Assembly: GCA_035718085.1 (NCBI GenBank)
Contig: DASTHS010000096.1
Location: 1-43,448, forward strand
Length of the DNA stretch: 43,448 nt
Direction of reading: 5' to 3'
DNA from: DASTHS01 sp035718085
Lineage (GTDB): Bacteria > Actinomycetota > Acidimicrobiia > Acidimicrobiales > Palsa-688
Part shown: in pieces, positions 36,797 through 43,448 of the stretch
Layout of the letters: each line of letters opens with the position of its first letter
How positions within the stretch are numbered: the first letter of the stretch is position 1
Position numbers and translations under genes: made by a program
The notes under the pieces: generated by a model
The model's input: only the letters and a program-made list of their open reading frames with translations
Told to the model about the DNA's origin: nothing
The model's database searches: none

Positions 36797-37354
36797 TCAG
36801 CGGCGGCGGCGGCCCTTGGCCGGCGGGGTGCGGTCTTTCGGGGGGGTGTAGCGGCCGGTCGGGCGGCTGCGGGCGGTCACCGTCGCCCCTGCGCCGGGCG
36901 CGGCACCCGAGCCGGCGGCGCCGGTGCGGCCCCGGCCGCCGGAGGGGGCCCGCCCGGCGGCCCGATCGGCCTGGCGCTTGGCGCGGTCGGCCCGGGTCTG
37001 GCGGAAGTAGACGAGCACGGCGAACGCGGCGGGCAGCAGGAAGCCGGCGGTGCGCACGCCCGCGAGGGCGTTGGGCGACTTGACCTGACCGACGAAGAAC
37101 CCGCCGACGAGGGCGAGGGAGGCCGACGCCAGCCGGTTGCGCAGCCGCACGGTGCCCACCAGGGCGGCGGCGGCGGCCAGGGCCAGCACCTGCCAGAGGA
37201 TGCCGGGGTGGGCCGGTGCGCCCTTGCCGCTGCGGTCGACGAGCAGCACCACGGCGGCCACGGCGACGGCCAGGCCGGCCACGACGGCGTAGGTCGGCTC
37301 CGTGCCGCGCATGCGGCTGGTCGGCAGCTCGGCGTCGTCGGCCTCGGCGGCCAT
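36797..37354 (-). CDS. Small membrane protein with basic C-terminal tail
   Basis: Not recognised. 185 residues with about four hydrophobic segments (YAVVAGLAVAVAAVVLLVD, ILWQVLALAAAAALVGTVRL, ASLALVGGFFVGQV, AGFLLPAAFAVLVYF) and a long Arg/Gly/Ala/Pro tail ending KGRRRR. Its ATG overlaps the stop of the preceding gene by one base (TGATG), so it is the last gene of the signalling operon. It converges on tetR with a 7-bp gap. Confidence 0.8.
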   Translation of the reverse strand: MAAEADDAELPTSRMRGTEPTYAVVAGLAVAVAAVVLLVDRSGKGAPAHPGILWQVLALAAAAALVGTVRLRNRLASASLALVGGFFVGQVKSPNALAGVRTAGFLLPAAFAVLVYFRQTRADRAKRQADRAAGRAPSGGRGRTGAAGSGAAPGAGATVTARSRPTGRYTPPKDRTPPAKGRRRR

Positions 37355-37761
37355 CAGTGCCCGCCCGCGTCGGGGCCGGGGGCGCCCTCGGGCCCCGCGT
37401 CGGCGCCGTCACCGGCGCCAGCGGCCTCGTCGCGGCCGCGCAGGAGCCACGGCCGGATGCGCACCACCGACCGGCGGGCCACGAGGGGATCGAACTCGGC
37501 GTCGACCGCCAGGTCTTCGGGCGGGTCGCCGGAGGTCTCCTGCACGATGGCCGGCTCCTTGCGCTCCGGCTCGAAGACCTCTTTGAGGCCGAAGGCGAAC
37601 CCGCTCATGATGGCGCCGGTCGCCGACCGCTTCCGCCAGCGCTCGACCCGGCCGGGCAGCGCCGTGTGCTGCCCCTCGCCGAGTGGGTGGTCGCCGTCGG
37701 GCCCGGGTGCGGGGGCGACGTCGTCGGGTGCCGGGGCCGCCGGCGGGCGCTCCTCGGCCAT
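37354..37761 (-). CDS. Small soluble protein of unknown function, 135 aa
   Basis: Not recognised. The ATG at 37761 lies 5 bp after the phosphatase gene; the frame is open further upstream but only as antisense to it. The protein has a Pro/Ala/Asp-rich N-terminus, a conserved-looking core (VERWRKRSATGAIMSGFAFG then LKEVFEPERKEPAIVQE, about 44-80), RSVVRIRPWLLRGRDEA, and a Gly/Ala/Asp tail. No membrane helix. Its place between the PP2C phosphatase and the membrane protein suggests a shared role. Confidence 0.75.
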   Translation of the reverse strand: MAEERPPAAPAPDDVAPAPGPDGDHPLGEGQHTALPGRVERWRKRSATGAIMSGFAFGLKEVFEPERKEPAIVQETSGDPPEDLAVDAEFDPLVARRSVVRIRPWLLRGRDEAAGAGDGADAGPEGAPGPDAGGH

Positions 37762-37766
37762 GGGCC

Positions 37767-39455
37767 TCACGGTACCGGGCCGTCGTAGCGCACAGCGAGC
37801 AGCGCCACGTCGTCGTCGCCCTCGGCGACCATGCGCTCCAGGCACAGGGTGGCCAGCTCGTCGGGCGAGCATCGGTGGGCGACGCCGTCGAGGTGCGCCG
37901 ACAGCTCGGCCAGCCCATCGGCGACCGGCCTGCTGCGCGACTCGACCAGGCCGTCGGAGAACAGCACGATCGTCGAGCCGGGGGCCAGCAGGTGGGCCGA
38001 CGACAGGAACAGCGGCGCCTCCCGGACCCCCATCGGCGTGTGGGGCTCGCCCCGGAGGTAGCCGGCTGACCCACCCGGGTCGACGACGAGGGGCGGCGGG
38101 TGCCCGGCGAGCACCACCTCGAGGGCGCCGGTGCGAGGGTCGAGCACGGCGCACACGGCCGTCGCCAGCGCCCCGTCGGCGACGTCTTGGAGGAGCAGGT
38201 CGAGGCTGCGCATCAGCACGGTGGCCGGCAGCTGCTGGAGGGCGTAGGCCCGCATGGCCGTGCGCAGCTGCCCCATGACGGCGGCGGCGCGCGGCCCGCG
38301 CCCCACGACGTCGCCGACGGCGAGCATCACCCGGCCGTCGTCCATCACGATCGTGTCGTACCAGTCGCCGCCCACCTGGGTGCCGCCCCCGCCGGCGACG
38401 TAGCGGGCGGCGAGGCGCAGCCCGTCGACGGCCACCAGGGTCGACGGCAGCATCGCCCGCTGCAGGGTCTCGGCGATGAGGTGCTCCTGGGCGAAGCGCT
38501 CGGCGTTGGCGATGGCGGCGACCGCCAGCTGGGCCAGCTGCACGAGCACCACCTCGTCGGCGGCGCTGAAGTCGCCCTCCGCCTTGTCGGCGACCTGGAT
38601 CAACCCGAGCACCTCGTCGTCGCGGCTGATGAGCGGCGCGGCCAGCCACCCCTCGAGCATCGGGTGCCCGGCGGCCACGTAGCGGGCGCCGACGTCACGC
38701 AGCGTGCGGTCGATCTGGTCGCGGGTCATGCGCACGACGGTGGGCCCCTCGAGCACCAGGTCGTAGATCGGCCCCAGGTCGCGCTCGGCCCCCTCCGACG
38801 CCCAGGCGGCGTACTTGGCGGTGAAGCTGCGCGAACGCTCCGGGAGCGGCATCGACGGGCGGGCGGTGATCACCGTCTCGGCCTCGTTCGCCCCGGTGAC
38901 GGCCCGGGCGCTGTCGTTGATCACCCGCAGCACGTCTTCCAGGGCGAGGGTCGAGTTGATGGCCAGGGCGGCGTCCGCCAGCTTGCGCAGCCGTTCGACC
39001 TCCTGCTCGTAGCGCTGCTCGAGCTGCTCGGTCAGCCGGGTGGTCTGCCGGCGCAGCAGGTCGGTCTTGGTGGCGAGGTCGACGAAGACCTTCACCTTGG
39101 CCTGGATGAGCGCGGGGTCGACCGGCTTGGTGACGTAGTCGACCGCCCCGCTGGTGAAGCCCTCGAGGATCTCGGTGGGGGTGGTCGACACCGCCGAGAG
39201 GAAGATGATCGGGATGTGCGACGTGCGGTCGCGGCTCTTGATGCGCCGAGCGGTCTCCATGCCGTCCATCACCGGCATCTGGACGTCGAGCAGGATCACC
39301 GACACCCGCTCCCGCAGGAGCAGCTTCAGCGCCTGCTCCCCGCTGGCGGCGGTGAGCACGCGCAGACCGAGCGGCTCGAGCGCCGCCTCCATGGCCCGGA
39401 GGTTCGCAGGACGGTCGTCGACCACCAGCACGGCGGCCCCGGAGGCGTCGGTCAC
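37767..39455 (-). CDS. Receiver-GAF-PP2C (SpoIIE-type) serine/threonine phosphatase
   Basis: A 562-residue response regulator with phosphatase output. The receiver domain (8-125) has VVDD (11-14), phospho-acceptor D57 in LLDVQMPVMDG and a KP motif (YVTKPVD). A short coiled coil leads to a GAF domain (about 165-320, LISRDDEVLGLIQVADKAEG). The SpoIIE/RsbU-type PP2C domain (about 340-560) shows GGDWYDTIVMDDGRVMLAVG, GDVVGRG, LFSDGLVESR and DDVALLAV with the metal-binding Asp residues. Such proteins often act on anti-sigma antagonists in stress partner-switching. The GTG start overlaps the CheB-like gene (GTGA). Confidence 0.93.
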   Translation of the reverse strand: MTDASGAAVLVVDDRPANLRAMEAALEPLGLRVLTAASGEQALKLLLRERVSVILLDVQMPVMDGMETARRIKSRDRTSHIPIIFLSAVSTTPTEILEGFTSGAVDYVTKPVDPALIQAKVKVFVDLATKTDLLRRQTTRLTEQLEQRYEQEVERLRKLADAALAINSTLALEDVLRVINDSARAVTGANEAETVITARPSMPLPERSRSFTAKYAAWASEGAERDLGPIYDLVLEGPTVVRMTRDQIDRTLRDVGARYVAAGHPMLEGWLAAPLISRDDEVLGLIQVADKAEGDFSAADEVVLVQLAQLAVAAIANAERFAQEHLIAETLQRAMLPSTLVAVDGLRLAARYVAGGGGTQVGGDWYDTIVMDDGRVMLAVGDVVGRGPRAAAVMGQLRTAMRAYALQQLPATVLMRSLDLLLQDVADGALATAVCAVLDPRTGALEVVLAGHPPPLVVDPGGSAGYLRGEPHTPMGVREAPLFLSSAHLLAPGSTIVLFSDGLVESRSRPVADGLAELSAHLDGVAHRCSPDELATLCLERMVAEGDDDVALLAVRYDGPVP

Positions 39456-40018
39456 CGCTGGCTGCCCAGCCGGGCGGCGAGGCCCTCGACCGTGTCGACG
39501 CCGTCGGGCGCCACCGCCGAGATGACCGCCTCGGGCATCTCGGGCCGCTCGGCGTCGGCCGGGTGCTGCACGTAGACCTGCCCGCCGGCCCGCTTGACCG
39601 CGGCGGCCCCGGCGGCCCCGTCGGCGTTGGCGCCGGTCAGCACGACCGCCGCCAGCGAGGGGCCGTAGCTCTCGGCGGCGGACTCGAGGGCCACGTCGAT
39701 CGACGGGCGGCTGTAGGCGACCGGTGCGTCGAGGCTGAGCGCCAGCGAGCCCGGCTCCACGAGGACGTGGTAGTCGGGAGGGGCGAGGTACACCGTCGAC
39801 GGCGCGATCGGCTCCTTGTCTTCGGCGTCGACGACCGCCAGGGCCGTCCGGCGCTGCAGGTTGGTGCGCATCACGCCGGCGGGGCTCCCGGCGCCTCGGT
39901 GCTGCACGACGACGATCGGGCAGCCGAACGAGTCGGGGAGCGCGGCGAGCAAGCGGCCGACCGCGTCGAGGCCGCCCCATGACGTGCCGACGACCACCAG
40001 CGCAAGGGTAGCGATCAG
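39452..40018 (-). CDS. cheB: Stand-alone CheB-type methylesterase domain protein
   Basis: Hydrolyses glutamate methyl esters (or deamidates glutamine) in chemoreceptor-type partners. The catalytic triad is visible: S13 (GTSWGG), H40 (VVQHRGAG) and D133 (TGANADGAAG). There is no receiver domain. The start is unusual: CTG at 40018 has GGAGG 5 bases upstream, overlaps the CheR stop by 4 bases (CTGA) like the GTGA overlaps nearby, and supplies the whole first beta strand (LALVVVG). The first ordinary start, GTG 39997, has no Shine-Dalgarno and cuts into that strand. The GTG version would be 181 residues, the CTG version 188. Confidence 0.88.
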   Translation of the reverse strand: MIATLALVVVGTSWGGLDAVGRLLAALPDSFGCPIVVVQHRGAGSPAGVMRTNLQRRTALAVVDAEDKEPIAPSTVYLAPPDYHVLVEPGSLALSLDAPVAYSRPSIDVALESAAESYGPSLAAVVLTGANADGAAGAAAVKRAGGQVYVQHPADAERPEMPEAVISAVAPDGVDTVEGLAARLGSQR

Positions 40019-40836
40019 GCCGTCCTCCGGTAGATCTTCTCCCGCCCGTCGACCTCGTCGAAGCTGCCGGCGTGGGCGCTGAAGCGCAGTGACTCCTTCG
40101 AGCCGAGGGCGAGGAAGCCGAAGCGCACGAGGCTGCGCTGCAACAGATCGAGCACCTTGTCCTGCAGCGAACGGTCGAAGTAGATCAGCACGTTGCGGCA
40201 GACCACGAGGTGGAACTCGTTGAACTCGCCGTCGGAGACCAGGTTGTGCTGGGCGAACACCAGGCTGTCGACCAGTGACGGGTCGAAGCGGGCGGTGTCC
40301 CCGCTGATCTCGTAGTAGTCGGAGAACGGTCGGGTGCCGCCGCCGGCCACGTAGTTGGCGGTGAACTCCCGCATGCGCTCGAGCGGGAAGCACCCGGCGC
40401 GCGCCGCGGCGACGACATCCCGGTTGATGTCGGTCGCGTAGATGCGCACCCGGCCCTCGAGCCCCGCCTCGCGCAAGGCGATGGCCAGCGAGAACGTCTC
40501 CTCCCCGCTCGAGCACCCCGGGTTCCACACCCGCACGAAGGGATAGGTGCGCAGCACGGGGACCACGGCCGTGCGCAGGGCCCGGAAGAAGCTGGGGTCG
40601 CGGAACATCGTGGTGACGTTGACCGACAGGTCGCCGAGGAGCCGGTCCATGCACGCCGGGTCGTGCAGGACCCGCTCCAACAGCCCCGACACCGTGCCGA
40701 GCTGCTCCTCGCTGATGCGCCGCCAGACCCGACGGCGGATGGAGCTCCGCGCGTACTCGCGGAAGTCGTAGCCGTAGCGCTGGTGGATGCCCTCGAGCAG
40801 CAGTCGCAGCTCGAGGTCTTCGAGGGCGTCGCGCAC
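40015..40836 (-). CDS. cheR: CheR-type protein-glutamate methyltransferase
   Basis: Methylates glutamates of signalling partners with S-adenosylmethionine. 273 residues: helical N-terminal CheR domain (1-75, YGYDFREYARSSIRRRVWRR), then the Rossmann methyltransferase with WNPGCSSGEETFSLAIAL (about 105-121), YATDINRDVV, and VVCRNVLIYFD. The start is a GTG 4 bp after the kinase stop. No chemoreceptor lies in the window, so the likely substrate is another protein, perhaps the kinase of the same operon (inference). Confidence 0.93.
   Translation of the reverse strand: MRDALEDLELRLLLEGIHQRYGYDFREYARSSIRRRVWRRISEEQLGTVSGLLERVLHDPACMDRLLGDLSVNVTTMFRDPSFFRALRTAVVPVLRTYPFVRVWNPGCSSGEETFSLAIALREAGLEGRVRIYATDINRDVVAAARAGCFPLERMREFTANYVAGGGTRPFSDYYEISGDTARFDPSLVDSLVFAQHNLVSDGEFNEFHLVVCRNVLIYFDRSLQDKVLDLLQRSLVRFGFLALGSKESLRFSAHAGSFDEVDGREKIYRRTA
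40024..40028 (-). promoter_or_regulatory. Ribosome-binding site pointing to a CTG start of cheB
   Basis: GGAGG on the minus strand, 5 bases before CTG 40018-40016 and 27 bases before the first GTG. It lies inside the end of cheR and supports the CTG start with coupled translation. Confidence 0.5.
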
Positions 40837-40840
40837 GCTT

Positions 40841-43448
<2,608 letters not shown>

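Overview
The window is very GC-rich bacterial DNA with dense, overlapping genes, many GTG starts and frequent 4-base GTGA stop/start overlaps. The gene set (TreY/TreZ trehalose synthesis, an F420-type LLM oxidoreductase, YceH/DUF480, an HAD-PlsC fusion, an aconitase A and LPxTG-type surface proteins) points to an actinobacterium. A deep lineage such as the Acidimicrobiia is plausible, but that placement is inference. No rRNA, CRISPR array, insertion sequence or phage gene was recognised.

Layout. 1-3.8 kb: a secreted sedolisin-type protease converging on lgt. 3.8-8.3 kb: the treY-treZ pair. 8.35 kb: tRNA-Val(GAC), followed by a lower-GC stretch with a small secreted or membrane-anchored cysteine-containing protein. 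9.4-12.1 kb: a large BNR-repeat surface protein. 12.2-13.7 kb: a membrane-anchored alpha/beta-hydrolase whose nucleophile serine is alanine. 13.7-15.5 kb: an LLM oxidoreductase followed by a scar in which the 3' halves of a tetR gene and of a divergent SDR/epimerase gene are joined back to back. 15.5-19.3 kb: two actinobacterial proteins of unknown function and aspS; one of the two is translationally coupled to aspS and ends in what looks like a decayed histidine-kinase ATPase domain. 19.4-21.5 kb: an LPHTG-anchored surface protein. 21.7-26.6 kb: YceH, aconitase A and an HAD-acyltransferase fusion. 26.6-29.9 kb: a hypothetical protein, a LysR regulator and a PAS-GGDEF diguanylate cyclase.

29.9-36.8 kb holds the most distinctive metabolic unit. 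It is a minus-strand operon of fatty acyl-CoA reductase/HAD (broken by a one-base frameshift in this sequence), a zinc alcohol dehydrogenase, a LarA-like protein and a PlsC acyltransferase, tightly coupled and controlled by a divergent TetR only 24 bp away. It reads as a pathway that reduces an acyl-CoA and handles and esterifies the product, with a LarA-type protein of unknown substrate.

36.8-43.4 kb is a signalling operon on the minus strand: a hybrid histidine kinase with three receiver domains (its 5' end lies outside the window), stand-alone CheR and CheB, and a receiver-GAF-PP2C phosphatase, followed by two small proteins of unknown function. No chemoreceptor is present. The layout resembles stress or partner-switching control more than chemotaxis.
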